A DNA stretch of 64,000 nt, taken from Palsa-1233 sp031367105. GTDB taxonomy: Bacteria; Gemmatimonadota; Gemmatimonadetes; Gemmatimonadales; GWC2-71-9. Position 1 is the stretch's first letter. The number at the start of each line of letters is the position of its first letter. Under the pieces are notes generated by a model. The model ran no database searches, had not been told where the DNA came from, and saw only the letters and a program-made list of their open reading frames with translations. This document shows positions 42,074 through 50,815 of this stretch, one piece after another. The stretch spans positions 32,387-96,386 of the forward strand of contig JANLPG010000095.1 of NCBI GenBank assembly GCA_031367105.1. Direction: 5' to 3'. Made by a program: the position numbers and the translations under genes.

Positions 42074-42523
42074 ATGAAGACGTATAGCGCCAAGCACGGC
42101 GATCTGCAGCACGACTGGCACGTGGTCGACGCGACCGACGTGCCCCTCGGCCGTCTGGCAAGCACGGTGGCTCAGCTGATCCGCGGGAAGCACAAGCCGA
42201 CCTTCACCCCGCATATGGACGGGGGCGATTTCGTCATTGTCCTGAATGCGTCGAAGGTCAAGCTGACGGGTCGGAAGCTGAGCCAGAAGACCTACTTCAA
42301 GCACACCGGCTATATGGGCCACGACACCCACACGCCAGCCCAGGAGCTGCTCGCCAAGCACCCGGACCGCGTGATCGAAAAGGCGGTCTTTGGTATGCTG
42401 CCGAAGAACTCGCTCGCCAAGCAGAAGCTGCGCACCAAGTTGAAGGTCTACGGTGGCGCCGAGCATCCGCACGAGGCGCAGACACCGAAGCCCCTCACCA
42501 TCGTTACTGCGAAGGCCAACTGA
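42074..42523 (+). CDS. rplM: 50S ribosomal protein L13
   Basis: 149 residues: MKTYSAKHGDLQHDWHVVDA (family start), LGRLASTVAQLIRGKHKPTF, VIVLNASKVKLTGRKLSQKTYF, HTGYMGH and AVFGMLPKNSLAKQKL. ATG 42074 lies behind AGGAAGAG. The stop is overlapped by the rpsI ATG (TGATG), the universal rplM-rpsI pair. Confidence 0.97.
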   Translation: MKTYSAKHGDLQHDWHVVDATDVPLGRLASTVAQLIRGKHKPTFTPHMDGGDFVIVLNASKVKLTGRKLSQKTYFKHTGYMGHDTHTPAQELLAKHPDRVIEKAVFGMLPKNSLAKQKLRTKLKVYGGAEHPHEAQTPKPLTIVTAKAN

Positions 42524-42921
42524 TGAGTTCTGATGCACTCCGCTGGCAGGCCGTCGGCCGCCGCAAGACGAGCGTGGCTCGCGTCTACCTGACCCCGGGC
42601 ACCGGCAAGTGGGACGTCAACGGCCGCACGCTGGGTGACTACTTCCCGCGTCCCTCCCTGGTCCAGCACATCCAGCAGTCGTTCACGGCCACCGACACCC
42701 TCGGCGCGTTCGACGTCAAGGCACACGTCGATGGTGGCGGGATGAGTGGTCAGGCTGGCGCGATGCGTCACGCCATCGCGCGGGCGCTGTGCAATGCGGA
42801 CGCGGCCCACCGCCCCAAGCTGCGCACGGCAGGGCTCCTGACCCGCGACCCGCGCGCCGTGGAGCGGAAGAAGCCGGGCCAGCCAGGCGCCCGGAAGAAG
42901 TTCCAGTTCTCGAAGCGGTAG
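42523..42921 (+). CDS. rpsI: 30S ribosomal protein S9
   Basis: 132 residues. GRRKTSVARVYLTPGTGKW, DVNGRTLGDYFPR, DVKAHVDGGGMSGQAGAMRHAIARAL and the basic tail DPRAVERKKPGQPGARKKFQFSKR (24 residues; ends KRR-type FSKR) are standard. Coupled to rplM by overlap. No second promoter before rpsB was recognised. Confidence 0.97.
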   Translation: MSSDALRWQAVGRRKTSVARVYLTPGTGKWDVNGRTLGDYFPRPSLVQHIQQSFTATDTLGAFDVKAHVDGGGMSGQAGAMRHAIARALCNADAAHRPKLRTAGLLTRDPRAVERKKPGQPGARKKFQFSKR

Positions 42922-42964
42922 TCGCTTCCCGCGGGCCGACGGTCACCGGCCGACGCAGTTCACG

Positions 42965-42985
42965 CGCGCACCATTTCGGTGCGCG
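42965..42985 (+). other. Stem-loop in the rpsI-rpsB gap
   Basis: CGCGCACC (42965-42972) pairs perfectly with GGTGCGCG (42978-42985), 5-nt loop ATTTC. There is no T-run. It lies in a 163-bp gap; the rest has no promoter I trust. It could be a terminator of rplM-rpsI or part of an rpsB leader. Confidence 0.4.
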
Positions 42986-43084
42986 ACGACGCACGCCTCC
43001 CGATGCCGATGCGGGTGCCCTCCGGGGTCGCTACGGCAGGTGACGGAGGCGGTAGCATCAACCACCAAGGAGCCGTCTGTACTT

Positions 43085-43951
43085 ATGGCAATGCCAACCC
43101 TGCAGGAACTGCTCGACGCCGGCACGCACTTCGGTCACCAGACTCGCCGTTGGAACCCGAAGATGCGCAAGTTCATCTTCGCCGAACGTTCGGGCATCTA
43201 TCTCATCGATCTCCAGAAGACCCTCAAGCAGCTGACCTTGGCCACCGAACTGGTTCGGTCCATCGCGCTCAAGGGTGAGAACATTCTTTTTGTCTGCACC
43301 AAGCGCCAGCTGAAGGCCGTAGTCGAGGCGGAGGCGCGCAATGCATCCTGCCACTGGGTGAATGAGCGCTGGCTGGGTGGCACGCTGACCAACTTCCAGA
43401 CGATCAAGAAGCAGATCAAGCGACTCCGCGACCTCGAGCAGGGCTCTGCTGAAGGCGACTTCGAGAACTACACCAAGAAGGAGCAGCTGCTGTTCTCGCG
43501 TGAGCGCGAGAAGCTCTCCCGCAACCTCGAAGGGATCAAGATGATGACCCGCCTGCCGGGCGCGCTCTTCATCGTGGACGCGAAGAAGGAGAAGATCGCC
43601 ATCCAGGAGGCCAACCGTCTCGGCATCCCGGTGGTGGCGATCGTCGATACCAACGCCGACCCCGACACGATTACCGTGCCGATTCCGGGCAACGACGACG
43701 CCATCCGTTCGGTGTCGCTGATTACGTCGGCGCTGTGCGACGCGATCCGCGAAGCCCGTATGGCGATGCCGGTGCGTGAAGTGGCCGGCGGCGATGATGA
43801 CTCCGAGACCTACTCCGCTGGCGATGGCGATGGGGCATCCGATGAAGATCGCAAGAAGCGCCGCCCCCGCCGCAAGCGGAAGGCACGCCCCGAGGCGATC
43901 GCCGCACGGTTGAAGCACGACCCGGCTGCGCCGGGCGACGTCGGCGCCTGA
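43085..43951 (+). CDS. rpsB: 30S ribosomal protein S2
   Basis: 288 residues: MPTLQELLDAGTHFGHQTRRWNPKM start, FAERSGIYLIDLQKTLK, VCTKRQLKAVVEAEA, HWVNERWLGGTLTNFQTIKK, LPGALFIVDAKKEKIAIQEA, GIPVVAIVDTNADPDTI. After the core (~235) a ~50-residue tail is first acidic (DDDSETYSAGDGDGASDED) and then very basic (RKKRRPRRKRKARPEA). ATG 43085 has AAGGAG 11 nt before; ATG 43091 is possible. Confidence 0.97.
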   Translation: MAMPTLQELLDAGTHFGHQTRRWNPKMRKFIFAERSGIYLIDLQKTLKQLTLATELVRSIALKGENILFVCTKRQLKAVVEAEARNASCHWVNERWLGGTLTNFQTIKKQIKRLRDLEQGSAEGDFENYTKKEQLLFSREREKLSRNLEGIKMMTRLPGALFIVDAKKEKIAIQEANRLGIPVVAIVDTNADPDTITVPIPGNDDAIRSVSLITSALCDAIREARMAMPVREVAGGDDDSETYSAGDGDGASDEDRKKRRPRRKRKARPEAIAARLKHDPAAPGDVGA

Positions 43952-43979
43952 CCGGGGCAGTTCCCGGACTTGGGTCACT

Positions 43980-44015
43980 CCGCCGCCTGTCGGGCTTCAG
44001 GGCCCCGGGCGGCGG
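43980..44015 (+). terminator. Stem-loop between rpsB and tsf
   Basis: CCGCCGCC (43980-43987) pairs with GGCGGCGG (44008-44015), 20-nt loop, then TTTC. It probably attenuates or separates rpsB from tsf; a two-level rpsB-tsf expression is known in other bacteria. Confidence 0.5.
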
Positions 44016-44051
44016 TTTCACACACGGAACCAGACACTTCAGGCAGCAATA

Positions 44052-44903
44052 ATGGCAATGACGATCAGTACCAAGGATATCTCCGAGCTCCGCGGTCGCA
44101 CCGGCGCGGGGATGATGGATTGCAAGAAGGCCCTCGAGGAAGCCAACGGCGACATGTCGCTCGCATCGGAACTGCTTCGCAAGAAGGGCATCGCCAAGGC
44201 CGAGAAGCGCGCCGGTCGCGACGCGTCGCAGGGCCTGGTCGTGATCGAGACCGCTGCCGACGGCTCCACCGGCGCGATGCTCGAGTTGAACTGCGAGACC
44301 GACTTCGTGGCGCGCAATGAGGACTTCCAGTCGCTCGCGAAGCAGCTGGTGATGCACGCCCAGACCCGAAGCCCGGTGAGTGTCACGCACGACGCCTTCC
44401 TGGCTGAGACGCTGGACGGCAAGAGCATCGACGAAGTCGTCAAGCTCGCCTCAGGCAAAACCGGTGAAGCGATGACCGTCAAGCAGGTCGCCAAGTTCGG
44501 CGGCGCCGGCGGGGCGGTTGGCGAATATCGCCACCACAACAGCCAGGTCGGTGTGCTGGTCGAACTTGGCGGGGCAAGCGGTGCAGCGGCAATCGCGCTG
44601 GCACGTGACCTCGCCCTGCACGTCGCTTCGGCCGATCCGATCGCTGTGGCAACCAGCGATATCCCGACGGAGCTGCTCGACCGTGAGCGGCGCATTGCCG
44701 AGGAGATGGTCGCTGCCGAGGGGAAGCCCGAGGCGATCCGCGCCAAGATTGTTGAGGGGAAGGTCAGGAAGTTTGCGCAGGAGCGTGCCCTCCTGGAGCA
44801 GCCCTTCGTGAAGGATGAATCGGTCACGATCGGGGCGCTGGTGGCAAAGCTCTCCGGTGCGAAGGTGATCCGCTTCGCTCGCTTCAAGGTCGGCGAGGCC
44901 TGA
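44052..44903 (+). CDS. tsf: Elongation factor Ts
   Basis: 283 residues. Exchanges GDP for GTP on EF-Tu. ISELRGRTGAGMMDCKKALE, LRKKGIAKAEKRAGRDASQG, MLELNCETDFVARNEDFQ, and the EF-Ts core VLVELGGASGAA with DLALHVASADP. ATG 44052 (or 44058) with only a weak AGGCAG before it. The last base overlaps the pyrH ATG (TGATG). Confidence 0.97.
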   Translation: MAMTISTKDISELRGRTGAGMMDCKKALEEANGDMSLASELLRKKGIAKAEKRAGRDASQGLVVIETAADGSTGAMLELNCETDFVARNEDFQSLAKQLVMHAQTRSPVSVTHDAFLAETLDGKSIDEVVKLASGKTGEAMTVKQVAKFGGAGGAVGEYRHHNSQVGVLVELGGASGAAAIALARDLALHVASADPIAVATSDIPTELLDRERRIAEEMVAAEGKPEAIRAKIVEGKVRKFAQERALLEQPFVKDESVTIGALVAKLSGAKVIRFARFKVGEA

Positions 44904-45613
44904 TGCCAGTCGCCTACCGTCGGGCTCTATTGAAGCTCTCCGGTGAGGCGTTGGCCGGAGGGAAGGACGGCGGACTCGACTATGCCGTGGTCGAAGCCCT
45001 CGCCGAAGAGATCAAGCAGGTCACCACGATGGGGGTGAGCCTCGGACTGGTGGTGGGTGGCGGTAACATCGTGCGAGGCGCCACGGCGAGCCGGGAAGGT
45101 CTCGACCGCGTATCGGCCGACTATATGGGAATGCTCGCCACGGTGATCAATGCCCTGGCGTTGCAGAACGTGCTGGAGACGCTGGGCGTCGAGACCCGTG
45201 TGCTCACGGCCATCCGGATGGAATCGCTGGCGGAACCGTACATTCGCCGGCGGATGATGCGCCACCTGGAGAAGGGGCGCATCGTGATTTTTGCAGGCGG
45301 TACCGGCAATCCATTCTTCTCGACCGACACCGCCGCGGTCTTGCGCGCGCTCGAGATGGATGCGGAGGTGGTTCTCAAGGCGACCAATGTCGACGGGATC
45401 TATACCTCCGATCCACGCACGAATCCCGACGCAACGTTGCTCACCGAGCTCACCTTTCAGGAAGCGCTCGTGAATGGGTACGCCGTGATGGACGCCAACG
45501 CCTTCGGGCTCTGCCAGGCGCACGCTCTTCCGATCATTGTCTTCAACATCAATCAACCCGGTGCCATTGCCCGCACGTTGAGCGGCGAACGGGTCGGGAC
45601 TCTCGTCCGATGA
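44903..45613 (+). CDS. pyrH: Uridylate kinase (UMP kinase)
   Basis: 236 residues. LLKLSGEALAGG, VVGGGNIVRG, ADYMGMLATVINALALQN, FAGGTGNPFFSTDTAAVLRA, KATNVDGIYTSDPRTNPDAT and YAVMDANAFGLCQ mark the bacterial hexameric UMP kinase. Sits in tsf-pyrH-frr order. The stop overlaps frr (ATGA). Confidence 0.97.
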   Translation: MPVAYRRALLKLSGEALAGGKDGGLDYAVVEALAEEIKQVTTMGVSLGLVVGGGNIVRGATASREGLDRVSADYMGMLATVINALALQNVLETLGVETRVLTAIRMESLAEPYIRRRMMRHLEKGRIVIFAGGTGNPFFSTDTAAVLRALEMDAEVVLKATNVDGIYTSDPRTNPDATLLTELTFQEALVNGYAVMDANAFGLCQAHALPIIVFNINQPGAIARTLSGERVGTLVR

Positions 45614-46161
45614 CTACTGCCGACATCGTGAAGGCCTCCCGCGAAGGGATGCAGAAGGCCGTCGAAAGCACCAAGCGTGAACTCGGCGGAATTCGCTCCG
45701 GCAAGGCATCGCCCGGTCTCCTCGACAGCGTCCGGGTTGACGCCTATGGGAGCTCGATGCCGCTGAATCAGGTGGCGATGGTCAGTGCACCGGAACCCCG
45801 GATGCTGGCCGTGACACCCTTCGACAAGAGCCTCACCCAGGCGATCGACAAGGCGATTCGTGATGCCAACCTCGGCCTGAATCCGCAGTCCCAGGGCGGC
45901 CTCATTCGCGTTCCTCTGCCGATGCTCTCCGAGGAGCGCCGCAAGGAGATGGTCAAGATCTGCGGCAAGCTGGTCGAGGATGGTCGCGTCTCGGTGCGCG
46001 GTGCCCGCACCGACGCGATGGGAAAGATCAAGAAGCTCGAGCGAATCCCCGAGGACGAAAAGACCAGGGCGGAGAAGGACGTGCAGAAGCACACCGACGA
46101 GGCGATCAAGCAGATCGAGGAACTCTTCAAGGCCAAGGAAGCCGAGATTCTCGAAGTGTGA
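45610..46161 (+). CDS. frr: Ribosome recycling factor
   Basis: 183 residues. GMQKAVESTKRELGGIRSGKASPGLLD, VDAYGSSMPLNQVAMVS, IPLPMLSEERRKEMVK-like LIRVPLPMLSEERRKEMVKI, RVSVRGARTDAMGKIKKLE and KDVQKHTDEAIKQIEEL. Splits post-termination ribosomes with EF-G. GTGA overlap into uppS. Confidence 0.97.
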   Translation: MTTADIVKASREGMQKAVESTKRELGGIRSGKASPGLLDSVRVDAYGSSMPLNQVAMVSAPEPRMLAVTPFDKSLTQAIDKAIRDANLGLNPQSQGGLIRVPLPMLSEERRKEMVKICGKLVEDGRVSVRGARTDAMGKIKKLERIPEDEKTRAEKDVQKHTDEAIKQIEELFKAKEAEILEV

Positions 46162-46907
46162 CCACCGAGCCCGCCCCGCTTCTCGATCAGTTGCGCCTCC
46201 ACGGCGCCATCCCCCGGCACATTGCCATCATTATGGACGGCAACGGCCGTTGGGCGCAGGAGCGCGGCCTGCCACGTTCCGCAGGCCACCAGGCCGGGAT
46301 GGCGGCCGTTCGGGAAACGGTCGAAGGTTGCCTGCACGCTGGCGTCCACATTCTCACGATCTTCGCCTTCTCGCAGGAGAACTGGCAGCGCCCGCCCGCG
46401 GAAATCGACGCCCTGATGGCGTTGCTGGAGGAGTTCGTCGGCCAGGAAGCCGAGGAGTTGCGTCGGCGCGGCGTTGCGGTCCGGATGCTTGGCGATCTGA
46501 CCCGGCTCTCGGACCCGGCCCGAGCCGCGGTGGAACGAATCGAAGCCGCCACCGCTGGTGGCACCCAGCTTGCCTTCAACATCTGCATCTCCTACGGTGC
46601 CCGCGCCGAGATCGTGCGCGCGACCCAGCACCTGGCCGAACGGGTGCGTGCGGGAACGATCGAGCCGGCTGCGATTGACGAGGCGATGTTCTCCAGCGAG
46701 CTGTACACGGCCCCGTGGCCGGACCCGGATCTGCTGGTCCGGACGTCCGGTGAGATGCGAGTGTCCAACTTCCTGCTCTGGCAGCTCGCCTATGCCGAGT
46801 TTCACGTGACGCCGATCCTCTGGCCCGACTTCAGTCGCGACGACCTCTACACCGCGATTCTCGACTTCCAGCACCGCGATCGTCGCTTCGGACGCGTGGG
46901 CGTCTGA
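46158..46907 (+). CDS. uppS: Undecaprenyl diphosphate synthase
   Basis: 249 residues. Cis-prenyltransferase: IPRHIAIIMDGNGRWAQERG with the catalytic Asp, RSAGHQAGMAAVRETVEGC, LTIFAFSQENWQRP, and the closing DLLVRTSGEMRVSNFLLWQLAYAE. Builds the C55 carrier lipid for peptidoglycan. GTG start overlapping frr; works with cdsA, dxr and the mre cluster. Confidence 0.97.
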   Translation: MTTEPAPLLDQLRLHGAIPRHIAIIMDGNGRWAQERGLPRSAGHQAGMAAVRETVEGCLHAGVHILTIFAFSQENWQRPPAEIDALMALLEEFVGQEAEELRRRGVAVRMLGDLTRLSDPARAAVERIEAATAGGTQLAFNICISYGARAEIVRATQHLAERVRAGTIEPAAIDEAMFSSELYTAPWPDPDLLVRTSGEMRVSNFLLWQLAYAEFHVTPILWPDFSRDDLYTAILDFQHRDRRFGRVGV

Positions 46908-46915
46908 GGCTGCCG

Positions 46916-47782
46916 ATGGACAACAATCTGGTTCGCCGCATTCTCTTCGCTGTCGTGGCTATCCCGCTGGCGTTGCTTCTCGTCTGGGCCGGCGGTTGGC
47001 CCTTGGCAGTGCTGGTATCGACCATCGCGGTGCTCGGAACCCGCGAACTCTTCGACATCGCCGGGAAGAAAGGCATTCGACCGCTGCGAGCGACCGGGCT
47101 TGGTGCCGCGGCTATTGCGCCCTTGCTGGTATATGCAGCCACCACCATTCCCGAAGCGCAGCTCTGGCTCGCCGACTGCTGGATCTACCTCGGTGCGGGC
47201 TTCGTGTTGCTGCTGCTCGGCGAAGCCCTGACGAGCCGCGCCCCAGCCGACGCGCCGCTCGGTGCCGTCGCGGTCACCGTATTCACGGTGGCGTACACGG
47301 CATTACTGCCTGCATTCCTGATCGGTATTCGTCACGGAAGCGTCGGGATGTACTCGTGGGCTGGCACCGCGATGGTCTTCTTCCCGCTGGTGGTCACCTG
47401 GGTGTGTGATAGTGCCGCGATGTTTGGAGGGCGAGCATTCGGCGGCGCCAGGCTGGCGCCCACCATCTCGCCGGGGAAGACGCGATCCGGCGGGATTGCC
47501 GGACTGGTCGGCGGGGTCGCGATCGCACCACTCTTCGCACTGATGGTGTTCCCGCGCGTCGGAATCGAGCTCGCGTTGATCCCAGCCTCCCTGATGGCCC
47601 TGGCGCTCTCCGTGGTGGGTCAGCTCGGCGATCTTGCCGAATCGCTCTTCAAGCGCGAAGCTGGCGTCAAGGATTCCTCGACGTTGATTCCCGGCCACGG
47701 TGGGGTGCTCGATCGCTTTGACTCGCTCTACGTTGTCCTCCCCACCGCCGCGTTCTGTTATCACCTGCTGGGATTGGTGTGA
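46916..47782 (+). CDS. cdsA: Phosphatidate cytidylyltransferase
   Basis: 288 residues with about eight membrane spans. Makes CDP-diacylglycerol from phosphatidate and CTP. The family signature is perfect near the end: SLFKREAGVKDSSTLIPGHG followed by GVLDRFDSL. Also WVCDSAAMFGGRAFGGARL and ISPGKTRSGGIAGL. ATG 46916 lies 8 nt after uppS. The GTG of dxr overlaps its stop. Confidence 0.95.
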   Translation: MDNNLVRRILFAVVAIPLALLLVWAGGWPLAVLVSTIAVLGTRELFDIAGKKGIRPLRATGLGAAAIAPLLVYAATTIPEAQLWLADCWIYLGAGFVLLLLGEALTSRAPADAPLGAVAVTVFTVAYTALLPAFLIGIRHGSVGMYSWAGTAMVFFPLVVTWVCDSAAMFGGRAFGGARLAPTISPGKTRSGGIAGLVGGVAIAPLFALMVFPRVGIELALIPASLMALALSVVGQLGDLAESLFKREAGVKDSSTLIPGHGGVLDRFDSLYVVLPTAAFCYHLLGLV

Positions 47783-48894
47783 AGCGCATTGCGCTGCTCG
47801 GATCGACCGGCTCGATCGGCGTCACCGCGCTCCGCGTCCTCGATCGCCATCGTGACGCGTTCGAACTGATCGCACTGGTGGCCGGGTCGAACCGGGAGCG
47901 CCTCGCCGAACAGGTGGCTGTGTGGAACCCACGATACGCCGGGCTCGTAGGCGGCAATGGTGATTCGCAATTCCCGTCGGGGCCGGAGACGCTGATCGAA
48001 GCGGCCACCCGCCCCGATATCGACATCGTGATCAATGCAGTGGTCGGTTCGGCCGGGCTCGACGCAACGCTGGCGGCACTCCGGGCCGGGAAGCGAGTCG
48101 CCTTGGCCAACAAGGAGACACTGGTCACGGCCGGGCCGCTGGTGGCCGAAGCGGCCAAGCAGGGCGGGGGAGAAGTGGTTCCGATCGACTCGGAGCACAG
48201 CGCCGTGCTGCAGTGCATCGTGGCGCAGGGGGCCGAGCCGTCACGGGTCATCCTGACCGCTTCCGGTGGCCCCTTCCGGACCTGGGATCGCGAGAAGCTG
48301 GAGCAGGCCACGGTGGCCGAGGCGCTCAACCACCCGACGTGGCAGATGGGCGCAAAAATCACCGTGGATTCGGCAACGCTGGCGAACAAGGCGCTCGAAG
48401 TGATCGAGGCGCACTTTCTCTTCGGGCTGAGCTACGACGCGATCGACGTGATCGTGCACCCCCAGAGCATTGTCCACGCCTTCGTCGAGTTTCCTGATGG
48501 GAGCGTCCTGGCGCAGGTCGGCTTCCCTTCGATGGAAGTGCCGATTTTGTACGCCCTCACGCATCCCGGTCGTCTTAGCGACGGTGGGGTCCGGCGTTTC
48601 GATCCTGTCGCAGCCGGATCGCTCACCTTCGAACCGGTGCGGCGGGAGTGCTTCGGAGCGTTCACGCTCGGGGTGGCCGCCGGGCGAACGGGCGGAACAG
48701 CGCCCGCAGCGTTCAATGCCGGGAATGAGGTGGCTGTGGCAGCATTTCTCGACGGTCGGATTCCGTTCGGTCGCATTCCCACCGTGATCGAGGCAGCACT
48801 CCGGCGTCACGATGACGCCGGCACCATCACGCTCGATGCCGTGCGGGCCGCCGATACGGCGGCGCGGCGTCACGCAGAGGAAGCAGTCGAATGA
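47779..48894 (+). CDS. dxr: 1-deoxy-D-xylulose 5-phosphate reductoisomerase
   Basis: 371 residues, second MEP enzyme. Rossmann start IALLGSTGSIGVTALRVLDRH, ALANKETLVTAGPLV, PIDSEHSAVLQCI with metal-binding residues, TASGGPFR, HPTWQMGAKITVDSATLANKALEVIEA (conserved MGxKITVDSATL) and the C-terminal FNAGNEVAVAAFLDGRI. dxs is at 21.2 kb. GTG start overlapping cdsA. Confidence 0.97.
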   Translation: MKRIALLGSTGSIGVTALRVLDRHRDAFELIALVAGSNRERLAEQVAVWNPRYAGLVGGNGDSQFPSGPETLIEAATRPDIDIVINAVVGSAGLDATLAALRAGKRVALANKETLVTAGPLVAEAAKQGGGEVVPIDSEHSAVLQCIVAQGAEPSRVILTASGGPFRTWDREKLEQATVAEALNHPTWQMGAKITVDSATLANKALEVIEAHFLFGLSYDAIDVIVHPQSIVHAFVEFPDGSVLAQVGFPSMEVPILYALTHPGRLSDGGVRRFDPVAAGSLTFEPVRRECFGAFTLGVAAGRTGGTAPAAFNAGNEVAVAAFLDGRIPFGRIPTVIEAALRRHDDAGTITLDAVRAADTAARRHAEEAVE

Positions 48895-50261
48895 GCGGGT
48901 TTCTCTTCACGGTGGCAATTCTCGCGGTTGTGCTCGGCGTGCTCGTTTTCGTCCACGAGCTCGGGCACTATATGGCGGCCAAGGCCTTCGGCGTCTGGGT
49001 GCATCGCTTCGCCATCGGCATCGGCAAGCCGATCAAGGGGCTGACCTTCCAGCGCGGCGAGACCGAGTGGGCGATCGCCTGGCTCCCACTCGGCGGCTAC
49101 GTGAAAATGGCGTCCCGCGAGGAGGACCCGGCGTCGTCGGTGCTTGAAGGCGGCTCGGCGGCCGAGGTGCCCGCCGATCGCGTGTTCGAGGCGAAGCCGA
49201 TCTGGCAGCGGATGGTCATCATTCTCGCCGGCGTCACGCTGAACGCCCTGTTCGCGTTCGTGATATTCACCGGGCTCGCCTTCAAGAACGGTCGTCAGTA
49301 TGACCCGACCACCACGATCGGGCACGTGGCGGGCGAAAGACTTCCGGCGGCGGCCAACGCACTTGCCGCGCTTGAATCGGGCACGCGCATCACGGCCATT
49401 GATGGCGAGGCCGTGGCATCGTGGGACGACATCGTCGACCGACTGACCTCCGCGAAGCGCAATGAGATCGCCTTCACCTTCGCCAATCACGCGCCAGTCA
49501 CCGTGCAACTCCACCGCGACGCGCTCGCGGAGCGCGGCCAGCTGGTCACCGCGCTCGAACCGCTGCATCCGGCCGTGATCGGGAGCGTGTCGCCCAACTA
49601 TCCCGCCCTCGCTGCCGGCATTGCGGCGGGCGATTCGATCGTCACGATCGATGGCACGCCGATCGGCCAGTGGTCCGAAGCGGTCGAGAAGATCAAGGCG
49701 GCGCCGGGTCACGAACTGCGAATCGCGGTGAGCCGTGCGGGAGTGATCCAGACGTTCGCGGTCACCCCCAAGGCGGAGCGGGAACTGAAGGGAGACAGTT
49801 CGACGGCGATGATCGGGCGGATCGGCGCGATGGTGCGCACCCCGTACCAGCGAATTTCGCTGGGCATCGGCGGCGCACTCCGGGCTGGGTCCGAGGCCAC
49901 GATCACTTCGGCCGGGACGATTTTCCAGACCTTTCGTGGGCTGGTGACGCGCAAGATCAGCAGCAAGGAGATCGGCGGTCCGATCCTGATCGGTCAGATG
50001 GCGGCGCAGCAGGCGCGGGCCGGCCTCGACAACTTCCTCGCCTTCATGGCGCTGATCTCGGTGAATCTGGCGGTGGTGAACCTGCTGCCGATTCCGGTGC
50101 TCGATGGCGGCGCCTTCCTGATGCTTGTGATCGAAGGGTTGATCCGTCGACCGCTGCCGAACAGGCTGCGGGAAGCGGTTACGCTGGTCGGACTTGGCCT
50201 GGTGGTGTTGCTGATGGTGCTGGCGTTCAGCAATGACATCGGGCGGCTGATCGGGCGGTAA
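48891..50261 (+). CDS. rseP: Site-2 membrane protease RseP
   Basis: 456 residues. Zinc site HELGH at ~22-26 in the first membrane span, a PDZ region in the middle (~120-290, with the double GSRITAIDGEAVASWDDIV-type and AGDSIVTIDGTPIGQW segments suggesting two PDZ domains) and LPIPVLDGG near residue 405 supplying the third metal ligand. Cuts anti-sigma factors and signal-peptide remnants in the membrane. Shares the dxr-rseP coupling seen in many bacteria. Confidence 0.95.
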   Translation: MSGFLFTVAILAVVLGVLVFVHELGHYMAAKAFGVWVHRFAIGIGKPIKGLTFQRGETEWAIAWLPLGGYVKMASREEDPASSVLEGGSAAEVPADRVFEAKPIWQRMVIILAGVTLNALFAFVIFTGLAFKNGRQYDPTTTIGHVAGERLPAAANALAALESGTRITAIDGEAVASWDDIVDRLTSAKRNEIAFTFANHAPVTVQLHRDALAERGQLVTALEPLHPAVIGSVSPNYPALAAGIAAGDSIVTIDGTPIGQWSEAVEKIKAAPGHELRIAVSRAGVIQTFAVTPKAERELKGDSSTAMIGRIGAMVRTPYQRISLGIGGALRAGSEATITSAGTIFQTFRGLVTRKISSKEIGGPILIGQMAAQQARAGLDNFLAFMALISVNLAVVNLLPIPVLDGGAFLMLVIEGLIRRPLPNRLREAVTLVGLGLVVLLMVLAFSNDIGRLIGR

Positions 50262-50342
50262 TTTCGGCGTAGGGGGTGTCCGACGCAGGGTAGCAGAGCC
50301 CGGCGCGTGCCAGGCAGCCGCGGGTGCCCGAAAATCGGTCAG

Positions 50343-50363
50343 CCACCATCCACCATCCACCAT
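50343..50363. repeat. Three tandem CCACCAT units
   Basis: Exactly three copies of a 7-bp unit in the rseP-rpsO gap (50262-50471), 15 bp before the rpsO -35. On the other strand it reads ATGGTGG repeats. No function known. The rest of the gap before 50343 shows nothing recognisable. Confidence 0.8.
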
Positions 50364-50377
50364 CCCGCTCTCAGGAC

Positions 50378-50407
50378 TTGCCCGCAATTGGAGGCCTGGG
50401 CTATATT
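50378..50407 (+). promoter_or_regulatory. Predicted promoter of rpsO-pnp
   Basis: TTGCCC (50378-50383), 18 bp, TATATT (50402-50407). The -10 matches at 5 of 6 positions. It leaves a ~58-nt leader to the rpsO ATG. Confidence 0.7.
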
Positions 50408-50471
50408 GCGAGGCTATCCAAGCGAACCTAAGTGTAAGCGCAGCATTGACTCAGGGCAGGAACAACACGGT

Positions 50472-50729
50472 ATGATCGAGAAGCAGACTGTCATCGAGAA
50501 GCACCGCCTGCATGGCGAAGATACCGGCTCCGCCCGGGTCCAGGTCGCCCTGCTGACGACGCGTATCAACAGCCTCACCGAGCACTTCCGGACCCACGCG
50601 AAGGACCATCACGGTCGCCGTGGCCTCCTGAAGATGGTCGGAACCCGGCGCCGGCTCTTGAATTATCTCAAGGGCAACGACATCTCGACCTACCGCGCCC
50701 TGGTCACTGAACTCGGCCTCCGGAACTGA
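50472..50729 (+). CDS. rpsO: 30S ribosomal protein S15
   Basis: 85 residues: EKHRLHGEDTGSARVQVALLTTRINSLTEHFRTHAKDHHGRRGLL (split; hallmark DTGSxxVQ and LTxHF..H.KDHHSRRGL) then GTRRRLLNYLKGNDISTYRAL. ATG 50472. It is followed by a terminator hairpin and pnp, the classical rpsO-pnp pair. Confidence 0.97.
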   Translation: MIEKQTVIEKHRLHGEDTGSARVQVALLTTRINSLTEHFRTHAKDHHGRRGLLKMVGTRRRLLNYLKGNDISTYRALVTELGLRN

Positions 50730-50749
50730 ACCGCGGCTGAAACTGCAAG

Positions 50750-50776
50750 GCGTCCCACGCGAGCACCGTGGGACGC
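50750..50776 (+). terminator. Intrinsic terminator/processing hairpin between rpsO and pnp
   Basis: GCGTCCCAC (50750-50758) with GTGGGACGC (50768-50776), perfect 9-bp stem, 9-nt loop, then TTTCCGTTT. In E. coli the same place holds the rpsO terminator and the RNase III site controlling pnp. Confidence 0.75.
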
Positions 50777-50815
50777 TTTCCGTTTATGGGTGCTCAAACG
50801 CAGTGAAGGAAATCC

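Noticed and set aside
42922..43084. Riboswitch or known S2 leader RNA before rpsB
   Set aside because: Only one 8-bp hairpin is visible and no conserved core was recognised.
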